From positions 1-6,483 of the forward strand of contig VBDA01000178.1 of the NCBI GenBank assembly GCA_005883655.1: a DNA stretch of 6,483 bases, read 5' to 3'. This DNA comes from Betaproteobacteria bacterium (GTDB lineage: Bacteria; Pseudomonadota; Gammaproteobacteria; Burkholderiales; Casimicrobiaceae). Numbering within the stretch: position 1 is the first letter of the stretch; every line of letters begins with the position of its first letter. A model generated the notes under the pieces. The model worked only from the letters and a program-made list of their open reading frames with translations. It had not been told where the DNA came from and ran no database searches. Below are positions 6,339 through 6,483 of this stretch, one piece after another. The position numbers and the translations under genes were made by a program.

Positions 6339-6483
6339 AAACGGCGCTATCGGTGACCGGCGACGATCTTCACGCCTACGCCGACGGCCAGCTCTCGCCC
6401 GGGCGCGCGGCGCAAGTCGGCGACGCCCTCGAGCGCGACCCGGCGCTTGCTGCGCGCCTCACCGACATCCAGCAGCAGAACGC
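6335..6483 (+). CDS. putative anti-sigma factor, N-terminal part only
   Basis: Only the first 49 complete codons are in the window. The protein begins MKTALSVTGDDLHAYADGQL, and the DDLHAYADGQLSPGRAAQV stretch (10-28) followed by a DPALAARL helix resembles the start of membrane-anchored anti-sigma factors of the RsiW-like type, whose cytoplasmic N-terminus binds and silences the sigma factor. H13 is present, but I do not see the HxxxC pair of zinc-binding anti-sigma domains in this part. ATG 6335 overlaps the sigma factor stop by 4 bases (ATGA), and AAGGTGG (6324-6330) is a good ribosome binding site, so translation is probably coupled, which suits a partner made in fixed ratio. The membrane segment and sensor part, if any, lie beyond the window edge. 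Confidence 0.75.
   Translation, partial: MKTALSVTGDDLHAYADGQLSPGRAAQVGDALERDPALAARLTDIQQQN

Overview
This is a GC-rich chromosomal window, most likely from a betaproteobacterium (Burkholderiales or Nitrosomonadales type). The main reason is the same-strand order RNB ribonuclease, TonB-like protein, aroE, mtgA, which I recall as recurrent in that group. This rests on memory of gene order and on protein motifs, not on a search. Six genes are supported, four complete internally plus an aldo/keto reductase cut by the left edge and an anti-sigma factor cut by the right edge.

Layout: positions 1-990 (minus strand) hold almost all of an aldo/keto reductase. A 122-base divergent intergenic region follows, with a good -10 box (TATAAT) and a perfect inverted repeat just upstream of it. 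The plus strand then runs RNB-family exoribonuclease (1113-2948), TonB-type energy transducer (3028-4041), shikimate dehydrogenase aroE (4142-4963) and monofunctional peptidoglycan glycosyltransferase mtgA (4968-5663). aroE and mtgA are separated by only 4 bases and are probably translationally linked. After a 144-base gap containing a short palindrome and a hairpin comes an ECF-type sigma factor (5808-6338). Its stop codon overlaps the start of a putative anti-sigma factor (6335 to the window end).

The genes do not form one pathway. The middle block mixes RNA turnover, TonB energy transduction, aromatic amino acid biosynthesis and cell-wall synthesis, as in many housekeeping clusters. The right end is a separate regulatory module, a sigma factor with its likely antagonist. 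No mobile element, CRISPR array, tRNA or rRNA was seen, and no stretch over 300 bases lacks a gene. I found no strong evidence for an undescribed system. The points worth checking are regulatory (inverted repeats at 1047-1063, 5695-5704 and 5714-5740), start-site questions for the TonB and sigma genes, and the N-terminal architecture of the ribonuclease.
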